Shown here: positions 11,147 through 23,492 of the stretch, piece after piece | How positions within the stretch are numbered: the first letter of the stretch is position 1 | Layout of the letters: each line of letters begins with the position of its first letter | Assembly (NCBI GenBank): GCA_010015805.1 | Contig: ML978125.1 | Coordinates: forward strand, 2,108,001-2,172,000 | Source of the DNA: Rhizodiscina lignyota | Lineage: Eukaryota > Ascomycota > Dothideomycetes > Aulographales > Rhizodiscinaceae | DNA: 64,000 bases | Direction of reading: 5' to 3' | Notes under the pieces: model-generated | Seen by the model: only the letters and a program-made list of their open reading frames with translations | Databases searched by the model: none | Told to the model about the DNA's origin: nothing | Translations under genes and position numbers: made by a program

Positions 11147-13071
11147 AGCGGTAGAGGCATCCAGGTGGGAGGCAGGTGTCGGCTAGCTAGAGGCGCGCGA
11201 GGTTAGCGATTATCGGAAACACCTCAAGAGCCATCAAGGCCATGGTGAAGGGCCCGCCTGAGACCAGCCTGGGTGTGGGGAAGGGTAAACAGAGCGCGAC
11301 GCGACGTGAGTGATGACAGGAGCGGAGGCTGGCGTCAAAGCATGACACGTCGTCGGCAGTGGGGGATGCGCCGGCAGGCTTTTGACCTGCCGGGTAGAGG
11401 CTGAGAAAGAGGAACTCACCAGAGGTCTTCGGGAAAGTGGATGATGCGCGGGTTCTTTCTCCTAACCTTTCGTTGATATGGAGGTTGGTAATTTGTCTTC
11501 TCCTGGGCCGGGCAGCGTAAGAGGGCGCCAAGGCTCAAGCGCCAACCACATCGCGCCTCCGGCGCCCCCCGGGCTACGAGAATACACGGTAACGGCACAT
11601 AACAACAGGTGAAGCGGACGGCGAGAGAATAAGTATGCGACGGCGGAGCGGAATCACTCGCAAGACACGTCGAGCACTCATGCAATTCGGGTAAGGCAGG
11701 GTGGAGGCCCAGCAGGGAGGCGTCATCTGGGGAGTGGGTAGTGCGTAGGGAAATCAGAGTGGCCGCAGGATGTGACACCAATTCCATTCGTCTGCACTTG
11801 TACATTAGCGATCCACTGGCTCCCGCGGCCCATAAGCTTGATCGCGCTCCCTGTCGTCGATGGCTTGCAATAGCTGCAAAAAGCGACTTGCCCACGCCGG
11901 CGGAGTGACTCGCCTGCAGCGCTACCGTTCACGTTCACGACATCCGTCCTCGTACCAGAACAGCCGAGCCTGATTCAGCCGCCCTTGGACGCTGTCAAAC
12001 TCCCACACCTCCGCTTGGGCCAATTTTGTTTATCGTGTCAGAGGCCTCCAGCATGTGCCGCCGCTTTCTGCTGTCGTATCTCTTCTCAGCACGAGACTTG
12101 CCCAACACGATCAGCGCAAGGGTAACCACAGGAGGCTACAGGTGAAATGGGCCCTTCTCCGCCCTCCCTCTGCACTTTAATCTTTCTTTTCTCCGACTGT
12201 GGCGTGGCAGGAATGGCTAAATGGCGCCAGCACACGAGCTCCTCCACTAGATACGGCTCGCAGGAGCAGCGTCTGTATGCAGACGGCGTATGGTAGCCGC
12301 GCTCTGACTGTCGTCGGACAACTTCGATGAGACTCGGCGCCTGAAGCCATACGCATTCACGTCAACGGGTCAAACGTGTGGGGGAGACTGCCTAGAGAAG
12401 GCCAATGTTACCCAGTCAAGGTAAAAATCCCAAAGCTTACTCGGAATAATAAGAATAGACTCCCGTCGCCCACAAATCGCGAGATTCCAGTTTGCGTTTG
12501 CCGTAATCAGGGCCGATGCGCCTAGCATTATTATGCAGATCCGGCGTAGCGTGAGAAGAACGAATCATCTCTGCAACAATTTGCCGGCCGAAATAAAGCG
12601 GTGAAATGGATTTAAAAGTGAAGGGAAATCGGCAGAGAAAATCAATATGTTTGTCGATTACGAATGCGTTGCCCTTGTGGAACGGCGTGTCGAGCTGTTG
12701 CAACGGGCATGTTCTGCGCCGTCTTCCTTCTGAGGCGCTAATCTGACTTGTGAAAATCCCCAAATACAGCGTGGAGTGAGCAGTGAAGAAGCGGTTTTCA
12801 AGTCTATACCTTCTTGCCTGTTTAACCCTGACTTCAAAGCAGATGTCATGTAAGGTGTCCATTTATGCCTAAGGCCAAAACGGATGGCAACTCATGTGCT
12901 AGCCGAATTGGGAATAGCGCAACCGGCGTCAACCTCCAACAGATTCGCGGCGAACGTGAAGCTTGACGCCAGACAGTTCTCCACCCTTCTCCATCACCAT
13001 CTTGACAAACGCTCTTTCTAACTGCTTCCTCTTTGAACCTCTGCTCTCTTGAACCGTTCTGCTTCATCAAA
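11147..13071. other. Intergenic, upstream of SWI1 and RPT3
   Basis: 1.9 kb between divergent genes. The minus-strand frames at 11187-11531 and 11416-11895 overlap each other in different registers and show no family resemblance. I found no tRNA, 5S rRNA or repeat by eye. It is probably two 5' UTRs and promoters. Confidence 0.55.
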
Positions 13072-14410
13072 ATGGCCGACGTAGCAGTGGAAAACCCAGC
13101 AAACACTGTCCCTCCTCACAAGAAACAGCTCCCATCATCTATACCCAACATCGACTCGCTTGAAGGCTTTGCGACCGAAGGCAACGATGACTACTCCACA
13201 TTCAAGAAGCTGCAGCGACAGCTCGAGTACATCAACCTGCAAGAAGAGTACATCAAGGACGAGCAGCGAAGCCTGAAGCGCGAGCTTGTCCGGGCGCAGG
13301 AGGAGATCAAGAGGATCCAATCCGTACCTCTCGTCATCGGCCAGTTCATGGAGGCGATCGACCAGAACACGGGGATTGTGCAGTCGTCGACGGGCTCGAA
13401 CTATGTCGTTCGGATATTGTCGACGCTCGACCGTGAACTGCTCAAGCCCTCGTCTTCCGTTGCGTTGCACCGACACTCGAACGCGCTCGTCGATATTCTT
13501 CCGCCTGAGGCAGACTCTTCGATAGCGATGCTGGGCGTGGATGAGAAGCCGGATGTCACATACGCGGATGTGGGTGGTTTGGACATGCAGAAGCAGGAGA
13601 TCCGGGAGGCAGTGGAGCTGCCACTCACACATTTCGACCTCTACAAGCAAATAGGTATGTACTCGCTGCACGTTTGGCTACCGAATATCGCATTGCGTGG
13701 CTCAGAGACTGATATTTTGCGACACAGGTATTGATCCACCTCGTGGCGTCCTTCTCTATGGCCCTCCCGGCACCGGCAAGACTATGCTTGTCAAAGCCGT
13801 TGCAAACAGCACAACCGCCTCATTCATCCGCGTTGTCGGCTCCGAATTCGTGCAGAAGTATCTCGGTGAGGGTCCTCGCATGGTGCGCGACGTGTTCCGA
13901 ATGGCGCGAGAGAACAGCCCAGCGATCATCTTCATCGACGAGATCGACGCGATTGCTACAAAGCGTTTCGACGCGCAGACGGGTGCGGACAGAGAAGTGC
14001 AGAGGATTCTGCTGGAGCTGCTGAACCAGATGGATGGCTTCGACCAGACCAGCAACGTCAAGGTCATCATGGCTACGAACCGTGCCGATACACTTGACCC
14101 TGCGCTGCTCCGCCCTGGTCGTTTGGACAGGAAAATTGAGTTCCCCTCGCTGCGTGACCGTCGTGAGAGGCGTCTGATCTTCACGACAATCAGCTCGAAG
14201 ATGAGTCTGAGCCCGGAGGTAGATTTGGACAGCTTGATCGTGCGAAACGACCCGCTCTCCGGCGCAATCATTGCTGCGATCATGCAGGAGGCGGGTCTGA
14301 GGGCGGTGAGGAAGAACAGATACAATATCATCCAGAGTGATTTGGAGGACGCGTACAATAGCCAAGTCAAGGGCGCCCAGGAAGCTGACAAGTTCGATTT
14401 CTATCGTTGA
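13072..14410 (+). CDS. RPT3: 26S proteasome ATPase Rpt3
   Basis: Rpt3 is one of the six AAA ATPases in the base of the 19S regulatory particle, which unfolds ubiquitinated substrates. Exons 13072-13654 and 13728-14410 (intron 13655-13727) give 421 residues. The N-terminal coiled coil (about 45-85) is followed by the OB region ([19 protein letters not shown]) and the AAA module: Walker A GPPGTGKT (206-213), Walker [11 protein letters not shown] (Asp265, Glu266), sensor MATNRAD and Arg finger region LRPGRLDRK. The C-terminus DKFDFYR fits the hydrophobic-Tyr-X rule for docking on the 20S ring. The true start MADVAVENP is the first ATG of the frame; the frame also runs upstream from a non-ATG codon. 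Confidence 0.98.
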
Positions 14411-16507
14411 TGAAGTCAAAGCCCGAGAGTTTTGGATTGAGGTATCACAGTTTGTTTTCATAGCATAGAGAGCGGAGCGTTTGCTATCAGCAAATGTATA
14501 TTAGGGCTATTCTCGAGCAACATCTAATTCTACCGCCCGCTTGCGAAAGACCTGGCATATTGTATGAATATTCTCCAGTCTTGCTGTGCAAAGCTTGTCG
14601 AACATGTTGATGTTACAGAAGCAATCTCCATGTCTGCTGCAACCGTTCATGGAGATCCGTATGTGCATCTGTAAAGCCTGCCTCTAGCACTTACGCATGT
14701 GCCTTGCAGAGATCATCCTATTGCTGTTCGAAGCCTCAGAGCCATTGACAGATAGTGTAGAGCATTATATTCTTGTTAAGTAATTAAAACAGTTCTGAAC
14801 TTTATAGTGTGGTCCTTTGAAAAAGCCATACTCTGAGCGCGCGGCCCTGCTTCATGTCGTGAGCAAGGCATGGTGCAAGAGATCGGCACGATATAATAGA
14901 TTTTGATAGCATCGGTAGCCAACTAGTGTAGAAGACGTGATATGTCTGTGTATGGCTGATGCATTGGATGAGCTCTCCCGTCATTTTGAAGATGTCCCCG
15001 AGGCTGGTTCTATTACATCATAGCCTGTTCGGTTGATCGCACTGAACAAACATGCGGTAGTGAGGACTTTAGAAGACATGCTATACTCATTTCTCTATAT
15101 ACGAGAGTGCATTATGGGGCCGCGGAATGTTGCGGAGAGGCGATTGCCCGTCGCTCTTGAAGATTTGGAAGACACTTGGCGGCCACCTCACTAGCAGATC
15201 AACGGGCTGCGTGGTATAGTCCTGTAACCGCTTTTCTTATTGGTATTGACGACACATGAGAGTTGAAGACTCACTGGTGAGTGTGCGCCGAAGCGTGGGC
15301 ATAATTGTACTATAAGTGACTGGATGCTCGACGCGTAATCCACGAACCTCCGGCAACGGTCGCAAAAGCGCGTATGAGCCTGAGCGCGGCCTCACTTGCT
15401 TCAAAAGTGATGCCTTGTCCATTGGCAGACAATATTTTGAATCTCTTGCCAATGCGCCTAGCTCTTTGCCACGGAAATAAAGAGCCTGCGAAGATGGGGA
15501 GGCGCCGGTGTGTGTGGACGATCTCACGATGGGCGCGTGATCGTCGCGACCGACGATAACAAAAACGGCGCATACACGTGTCAATGTGGCACCTGAAAGT
15601 CGAGTTTTCGAGACAAATGATTGGAGTGATAGCCAATAGGAAATTAGGATACTTTCGACGGGCGCAGGCAACAATTTTGGACCTTGTGACTCCGACGAAG
15701 TTGTGATGCTACGCTCACCTCCTCCGGCTTCCCACTCATGGGCGGAGAGACGAGATACGAGAGCGCGCAACAAGGGCTGTTCTCGCGCTGCGATAATAAA
15801 AAACTCGCCAAAAGACGCTCAAATACATACCAAAGCCATTGAGAAGCGAATGAAATGGAATTTGAAGCGACAGGTGGGTGGGTGTGGAAAGGTCAACTTC
15901 ACCTTCTTTGGCTTCCTCGTGGACGATGAGGAGGTGAGTACGAGGACGACTGCAGCGCCTCAACATCATCTGCAGGGCCTCAAAATATGGGTCGAACAGC
16001 TCCATTAGGCCAAGATGTCTTCTTTTTAGACACAATTGGCAGAGAACGTTGGGCACTGCGAGGTGGAGGCACGATAGCACGAGAGATACAGCAGAGGACG
16101 GTTCGACTTCACCACGGAGGTTCGCAGTCTCCTAGTCGAAAACGTGATCGGCAAGCGCCGGGCATGGGACGCGACGTCAAGGCCAGAGGCGCGTTCGAAC
16201 GCCGCAAGACGAAGCCTCACAGTCAGCGCAGCAAACGGCCAGGTGAACAGCTGCCTTCGCTCCAGCTCCTGCCTGCGCTAATAAGCCAAAACATTGTGAG
16301 TTCTTGGCATGGTGATGGCGATGATCCGCCCAGACTATTTAAAGGGCAGCCGCCCTCGCCCACCGCGCGGGGGAGAGCGTTCGACCTTCCACTTCTTCAG
16401 CACAACGACAACAAACTCACCACCACCACAGCATTATCCAGGCCCATCAGCCGCTCATTACAATCGCAAGCTTCTGCCCTTCAAATTCATACACGCAACA
16501 AATCCAA
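14411..16507. other. Intergenic between RPT3 and histone H1
   Basis: 2.1 kb holding the RPT3 3' UTR and the H1 promoter. A TATTTAAA box at 16336-16343 lies 165 bases before the H1 ATG. Other frames overlap on both strands without recognisable motifs. No RNA gene or repeat was seen. Confidence 0.6.
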
Positions 16508-17735
16508 ATGGCTCCCAAAGCATCAAAGGCCGCAGCGCCAAAGAAGACCGCCGCCGCCGCCGCCAGTCACGGTAGCTATGTCGGTACGTTTCAACTTTCG
16601 ACGCGTTGTCGCGTCGATGCGACAAGCTCTCCATTGTATTTGGCAGATATGACTGACTTGTTTTGCCAGATATGATCAAGGATGCCATCCTCAATGTAAG
16701 TCTATCGCTGTCGGCGCAAGTCGACTTGCTCACGGTCGCGTCCCGCGCCGCCCACCAAAACATTGTCTTGCACAACAACATCGCAACATCGCTTCTTGTA
16801 AAGACCAATGCTAACGCGTAATTGTCGCATTACAGCTTAAGGAGCGCAATGGTAGCAGGTAAGCACCTTTTTTATTTTTGTGAGGCGTTGGTAGCCTTGT
16901 CGTCGCGCGTTTGGTTGGAGCAACGTGCTGACCTTCGCGTTTCACCAGCCGTCAAGCCATCAAGAAGTATGTCCAGGCCAACAACAGCCTTGGCAACACC
17001 ACCGACGCTGCATTCAACGCGCACATCAACCGCGCTCTTATTACCGGAGAGACCGCTGGCACTTTCTCCAGGCCTAAAGGTATGCGTTCCTGATCTAGTT
17101 CGCTGACACACTCGACCTGGCTCTTTTCGTCTTCTCATTCTTTCTGTCTCTTACTGTCCCATGTTCTCAAACAATGTCGCTCGTCTCATACCATTTCTGG
17201 AATTTGAATATTGCGTCGTCGCGAAATGCGTGTTGTTGTTGTCACATGATCTGACGCGTTCTACCAGGCCCCTCTGGACCCGTGAAGCTCGCCAAGAAGG
17301 GCGACGCTGCTCCGGCCAAGACGACTACTAAGAAGCCTGTCGCTAAGGTGAGATGATCTCAGCTCAATGCTATTGCATGCACATAGTCTAACACCGTCGC
17401 AGAAGGAGAAGGTCGAGGTAGAGAAGAAGCCCGCTGCCGCTAAGAAGGCTGCTCCCGCGAAGAAGACTGCCGCGAAGAAGGCTCCTGCAGCGAAGAAGGC
17501 CGCAGCCAAGCCCAAGGCAAACACGGGTAAGAAAGCCACCAAGACTGCCGCTGCTGCCCCCGCTGTCGAGGACAAGCCTCCAGTCATCCTCGGCAAGACC
17601 AAGTCCGGCCGTGTGACAAAGACGAAGGCTCCTGCTGCAGCATCGGCGCCCAAGAAGAAGGCTGCCCCGAAGAAGGCTGCTGCCGCGAAGAAGGCGACGC
17701 CCAAGAAGGCCACCCCGAAGAAAGCTGAGTCTTGA
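16508..17735 (+). CDS. HHO1: Linker histone H1
   Basis: Linker histone that binds nucleosome entry and exit DNA. Six exons (16508-16583, 16670-16695, 16836-16858, 16949-17079, 17268-17347, 17403-17735) encode 222 residues. Two exons are tiny (26 and 23 bases). The short basic start MAPKASKAAAPKKT leads into one globular GH1 domain (about 20-95: SYVDMIKDAILNLKERNGSS, RQAIKKYVQANNS, then FNAHINRALITGETAG). A long tail of Lys-Ala-Pro repeats (AAKKAAPAKKTAAKKAP style) ends in KKAES. Every junction keeps frame. Because the first five exons are short, a simple open-frame scan sees only the tail. A TATA-like box lies 165 bases upstream. Confidence 0.96.
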
Positions 17736-19460
17736 GTGACTTCTGAGGCTTTTCTTTTCTTCGGTCATTGACTTCAAAATCTTCTTCCAGTCAATGCAAG
17801 GCGCATGGTTGTGGTTGTCTACGAGGGATGTATGGTTAGCTGGGCTGGGGGATTCACTGTGGCATACAACTTCGCCAATGTGTTGCTGGTTCGGCTGGGT
17901 CTTGGGTCTGTTACGATGGTGTGCAAACGGCGTTCGGGGTGCTCTGGTTGTAAACGACGATGGCTTTGGCGGCTCATGAGGAAAAGGTGTCTGTGCTAGT
18001 TAGTCACAGTAATTGAGCCGTGTTCTGAACATGAATCGAAGCTGAACAATCTTTACATCTCTGCGTTTCCCTATAATTCAACTGTGACAAGACTTTTCAG
18101 GGTTTTGACATGTTTTGAAAGATAGCTTGAGTACAAGTCTTGAAGCTCTGTAATACTCGCCTGTGACGTAGGGCATCGTGCTCAGTAGGCATGTATCTCC
18201 AGGTCGTTCCATAGGGCACGAGGATGACAAAATAGTTGAGTCCTATGAAGTTTGAAGATGCTCAGCAGAAGCAAGGTTTCCTCTTCAACGCTAGCGAGAG
18301 CATCTCTGAAAGGTCGATAAGTTATATGCCAGAGTCCGTTTATCTAAAACACACAGCTTCAGCGAGTATAACTTATATTAACTATCGAGGATATACAGCC
18401 TCGTAGTTCTATAGATTGCAACCACGACTCAACTATTTTGTCACCCACTGGATAGGGGTGGTGGCGCAGCCTGCGGTGCGAAGTCGGATTATACTCGGGA
18501 TCCACTTGAGCGCTCTGAACTTACGAAATGTTGTAGTGTTGTAGATAGATATATCCACGTGTATTTCAACAGTCGCCAGCGATGAGGCATCTTGGATATA
18601 GCGGTACGAGCTAGTCGGAAGAGTTTGCAGTGTGCAGTTTGCTTGTGCTGTATTTGTGCGCAGGTTAAATGAGAACCGGCATGCCGTCGATCTCTCAGCG
18701 ACCAATCCCAGCGTCAGAGGGATCGCAAGAAACAAGCTTAGTGTACGAAGAACGACGCTTCGGAAAGGAGTGATAGTCGCCCTTCGGAAGTGCTTCTAAA
18801 TGCGAGCGACTCTCGGACCGTTGGCAGCTTGTTTTCCTAATATTTCCAAGGTTCGTATACGGACATGCAGGGGCGTGTCTCTGAGCAACACCCGAGCGAT
18901 GCAGTGAATGCGCCTACATAGCAGATATACATGGCGTACAGCGTAGCAAACAGAGGAATAAAGAATAATTTCTTCTCTTGAGAGGCGTATTGTAAGCGTC
19001 GTCTGCGAAAAAGCTGAGCGCCGCCATCAGGAATAAGTGGACGCAGGGCCAAGTGGAATATTGGCAATGCCAAGGCCGGCTTTCTAGAGCGGCGTTAAAC
19101 TGCGGCGAGCGAGTGCCAGCAACAGTGACGCCTCGAAAGCGCTGCACCACTTTCACCACTACACACCATCCACACTCGCCGAATAGACTCAGCGCCCTTC
19201 CATCCATCCGCTAACCGCAGTCTTCACTCTACATTCTCCTCTTCCATCCTCCACCGCGACCTCCCCTTGACGTCAGCAGCACTGCCGCAGCAACGCAACG
19301 CAAAACGCAATCTCCCCAACTGGCCCAGCATACTTCGACCAGCGTGGCATCGACTTACCAAGAAAACTCTCCTCCTCGCAGTGCTGCCGCCGTAAAGGGC
19401 CTGGGCAGCAACCCGTCACTGAAAGTCCATGAGTTCCGGACGCTGCATGCTGCAGATATA
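17736..19460. other. Intergenic between H1 and PIP5-kinase, with element A
   Basis: 1.7 kb with the H1 3' UTR, the inverted-repeat element at 18217-18451 and the kinase 5' region. No other gene is supported. Confidence 0.55.
18217..18451 (-). mobile_element. MITE-like element, copy A
   Basis: 235-base element with terminal inverted repeats. The left end is CACGA then GGATGACAAAATAGTTGAG; the right end, read inward, is CCAGT then GGGTGACAAAATAGTTGAG. The flanking ATAGGG at 18211-18216 and 18452-18457 is a 6-base target duplication. It shares an internal block (AGAGCATCTCTGAAAG near 18299) with copies B-E. It has no coding capacity. Strand is relative: A, D and E run one way, B and C the other. 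Confidence 0.85.
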
Positions 19461-22400
19461 ATGCCCTCGCTGCTGGCGGAGCGACCGGGGCTAGCAGCGC
19501 AAATACACCCGGCTTCATCACATCTCAGGGACAAACACGCCAGAAGTTCGATCGAGAGGGAGTCTCAAGAGAACCATGACGAGCGGGCGGGCGGCCTGCC
19601 CAACGGCGACGCGTTGAAACCGAATGGCCGCATGTCGAATGGGAAACCTGCATCGGAGAGTTTGCACGAGATGCCCAATGGAGTATCGTCGAGCACAGAG
19701 GGAGATCATCACGGAGCCGTCTGGCATGATAAATACCCTCGAACTTCCTCCCGGCATTCGAAGATGGACTCGGAGCACCAGACGGAACCCAATCGTGTCC
19801 CCAGAGTCAATGGACGACCGGTCACAAGAGACGAGGGCGAGTTTGCATCTGCTGGGAGTGGGCACGAATTCTACCGTCGGTTCGGTGACACGACTGTGGT
19901 CGAACTTACGGCGCCGTCTCAAGCTGATGTGGCGGAAGAGAGTGCAGAGGCTGCTGAGGGTGATTGTGAACCTCTAGCCTCTGCTCCCACTGCTAGTGAC
20001 TGCGCAGCTGAAGTTGAACGGGAACGGTTGGCGAGGCGAGCTACAACTACAGATGGCTCGCTCACAGTTCCAGCGTCTACGTCAATCCATAGAGCCTCAT
20101 CTCCTCCAGCTTTCCAGCACCAAACGCCGCGATCCTTAACTCCGACATCGACCTCTCAATCACAACCACAACCACCTCGGCTTCAGCAACGCCACACTCT
20201 AGAAGTACCGCGTGTTTCAACTTCACGACTTTCGAGAGAGATGACAAATGCTACTCAAGCAGATGGCGAGGTTGTATCGGCAACTGGTCGCTTTTCTCCA
20301 AATACTCCCACGAGACGAAGAGGATCGATGAGCCTGGTGCGAAGAGCGACACGTTCGATAGCGTCTGATCTACATCTCGACGAAGTGCTACCGGACGATG
20401 ATGCTGCACGGTGGGCGGAGCATATCCGGCAGAAACGGGCGAGTAAGCGGAAACGGAAAGACGACGAGGACGACGACAGGGTTGTCGTGGGCACAAAGGT
20501 CGACCAGAATCATGTTAATTGGGTCACAGCATATAATATGTTGACGGGCATTCGATTTACGGTATCGAGGACGAACGCAAAGTTGGATCGCGACCTCACG
20601 GATGCAGACTTTGAGGCAAAGCACAAATTCTCATTTGACATGTTAGTAGTTTACCACCTGCCAGAACAATGATTGCAAACTAACTCTTGATAGAACCGGC
20701 AATGAACTCACACCTTCGGCGAAGTACGATTTCAAATTCAAGGACTACGCTCCTTGGGTCTTCCGACACCTGCGCGCAACCTTCAAACTCGACCCTGCCG
20801 ACTACCTCATGTCCCTCACGAGCAAATATATCCTTTCCGAGCTTGGCTCGCCTGGGAAGAGCGGAAGCTTTTTCTATTTCTCGCGCGACTACAAATACAT
20901 CATCAAGACGATACACCACGCAGAGCACAAATTCCTCCGAAAGATTCTGCGAGAATACTATAATCACGTCCAAGAGAACCCGAACACACTTCTCTCACAA
21001 TTTTACGGCCTTCACCGCGTTAAGATACCCTATGGGAGGAAGATTCACTTCGTCGTAATGAATAATCTTTTTCCGCCGCATCGAGATATTCACAGAACTT
21101 TTGATTTGAAGGGCTCGACTATTGGACGAGATTTCAAGGAAGATGATTTAGAGAAGAATCCGCGGGCCACTTTGAAAGACCTGAACTGGCTGAGGCGCAA
21201 CTTGCACCTGGAGTTCGGTCCCACGAAGAAGAAAGCGTTCATTGAGCAGATGGAACGCGACGTCCATCTGCTGCAGCGGCTTAAGATAATGGACTACTCC
21301 CTTCTTGTCGGCATACACGACCTTGAGCGAGGAAATGAGGACAAGCTTCGAGACAAGACGCTGAAAGTCTTTCAACCAGGCGGAGAAGATGCTGAAGAGG
21401 AGGTCGAGCAAAGGATGAGCAATGTGCTCACCAGAACACCCTCCAAACTGGAGAATGCAAGGAAAGCTAAAGAGTTGAGGCATATGATCAAGACGCAAAG
21501 GCCCATTCCGATGGAGCAGGCCAAGAGTGGGATGCCGGATGAATTGGAAGAAGAAGGGACAAAGAAAGGATTTTATTTTTACAGTGATGATGGAGGGTTC
21601 AGGGCCACGCATGAGAATGACCTGCCGGGAGAGGAGATATATTATCTCGGCATTATTGACTGCTTGACGCATGTGAGTGCACATTCACAAATTGCCGATG
21701 CTGACGCGTTTGCAAATATACTTTTGGAAACAGCAATACTAATATCAACCTGCAGTACGGTTTTATTAAGCGAGCAGAACACTTCTGGAAAGGACTTTCC
21801 AGTCCAGAATCACAAATCTCCGCAGTCCCACCTGAGCGTTATGGCGACAGATTCGTGCGCTTTATTAATGGTATCACCAAAACACGGGAGGCCGCTGAGC
21901 TTGAGAAGGCAGAGGAGCGTGGCATCGCCTCCCCGGACCTCATTGACGACCCACGGCTCTCTGGAGTTAACATGCATCCAGTGAGCAACCAGTCACAAAC
22001 GCACCCAACCAATCAGGAGGCCACTGACAAGGTGATGGAGATGGCGGAGAAGCAGGCCGAGAGAAGCAAGCGACATGGCGCAGACGAGAGCACCGTACCC
22101 AATGTGATGCTCACATCAGCGAGAAGCCCAAGTCCACCCGGGGACCCAGGGGGATACACGTTACCGGTCGTGGAAGAGGATGTCGAAGGCCAAAGCACAG
22201 GCGGGCGGAGTGGGAAGAGTGGAAGGAGCCACGAACCAAGTCCTCATCCTGACGCCGAGATCAGCGCGGAGTCACCGCGATCGCTGTCACTGGGCTTGCC
22301 GGTAGAGCTTCGAAGGCCAAGCGGCGAGATAGAACCGCCGAGTAGACCGCCGCCTACGCCACCCAAAGACAGACTCAGTATGCCGCAGTCGACAACATCT

Positions 22401-22655
22401 GCTGCGAGCCAGGGCAGCAGCTATCGACCTCACACACCGCAGTCGCAATCACCTTCTGTCACGCAAGTTGATGCTGCTAGCGCCGCCGACATGGACGAGG
22501 GGAGCGAGTCGGACGGACCGCCCACACCGCCGAAGGATAGCGTAATGAGTCGCGGGAGGAGTCCGAACAGGGACAAGGCGTTACCGAAGCCACCCGTCGA
22601 AGACGACGAGGAGAACATGGCGGACATGGTGCTGAGACCGCTTGATGCGAGCTGA
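19461..22655 (+). CDS. MSS4: Phosphatidylinositol-4-phosphate 5-kinase (Mss4/its3 type)
   Basis: Makes PI(4,5)P2 from PI4P at the plasma membrane, supporting actin organisation and endocytosis. Exons 19461-20641, 20694-21672 and 21756-22655 give 1,019 residues. The first 340 are disordered and Ser- and Pro-rich. The PIPK domain follows: [19 protein letters not shown], the glycine loop [20 protein letters not shown] with its Lys, DLKGSTIGR, the catalytic [11 protein letters not shown] and [19 protein letters not shown] with a Lys-rich specificity-loop context. The C-terminal 250 residues hold PPPTPPKDR and GPPTPPKDS proline motifs that could bind SH3 domains. The frame is open upstream to 19344 but only from a GTG, so the first in-frame ATG (19461, [10 protein letters not shown]) is used. 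An upstream exon cannot be excluded. Confidence 0.93.
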
Positions 22656-23492
22656 GATGCTCCATGAGCGCGATTCACATTGTCATATTTTGTACTTGTC
22701 CCACACGGACAACAAGGTCTCTTTTGTTGCCTTTTTGGGGGAGTAGACGGAAGTCACGGGGCTTGGATTGAAATTATTTCGAAAGAGCATTACCGGCGTC
22801 GCTTCATCCCTTTTTTGCTAGCATGTTTTCGTCGGTTTCTGTATTAGCCTTACCGGAAAGCGTCTTCAAATTCAATTTTTTGGTGGGGTCCCCTTTCGGG
22901 TGACAACTTAGTCGAAGAGCAAGGACTGGTGTTCTCCTTTGTACAAATAACTTTTTTATAGATACCTACATTAGTGCGTAGTATGGAAATGAGAGACGGA
23001 GAGTCGTAAATCTTAAGGTTCATATGTAGTACCTCACTGGCGTGACGAATTCTTGCGCCCGATTGATCGGTGTTTATCTATACTATCCTACCTTGACGAA
23101 CACCAATCTAAATTCAATAGCTTGTACCACCTTTTAATTATATAAAGCATATTTAAGGTGAAAAGCAGATGGGTTGGGCATGGTGCTCGTTGGACTACTT
23201 GTGCACCTCACATAGCACCTGTAACATCATCAATGGTCCCATTTTGATAGCAAACACGTGGGCTATGTGGGCTGTCTAACTACTTAGTGCGAGGCTCGAG
23301 GTTGATAAAATTAGTGGATCACGACGATATCGAAACGGTGCAGTATGAACAAAGTTCGTCATTCAATGAGAACACTGATGAAAGCCTGATTGAATTCCTC
23401 TGAGGCTGTGGTTAACTATACTATCCTGCTTTAATGATATCATCAATCTTAATCCAATAATCCGCACTACTCTTCGGGTTCATGCAGTCTAA
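22656..23492. other. Intergenic, convergent 3' ends of MSS4 and TAF1
   Basis: 837 bases, AT-rich in the middle. Two similar phrases occur about 350 bases apart (tatactatcctaccttga near 23079 and actatactatcctgcttta near 23415, each followed by an ATC-AAT-rich stretch), a weak imperfect direct repeat. No gene is supported. Confidence 0.5.

Noticed and set aside
11187-11895. Two minus-strand frames upstream of SWI1
   Set aside because: They lie in the SWI1/RPT3 upstream region, overlap in different registers and have low-complexity composition. They are more likely 5' UTR or promoter.
19344-19460. N-terminal extension of the PIP5-kinase from 19344
   Set aside because: The frame is open but begins with GTG. 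The first in-frame ATG is at 19461, and nuclear genes rarely start at GTG.
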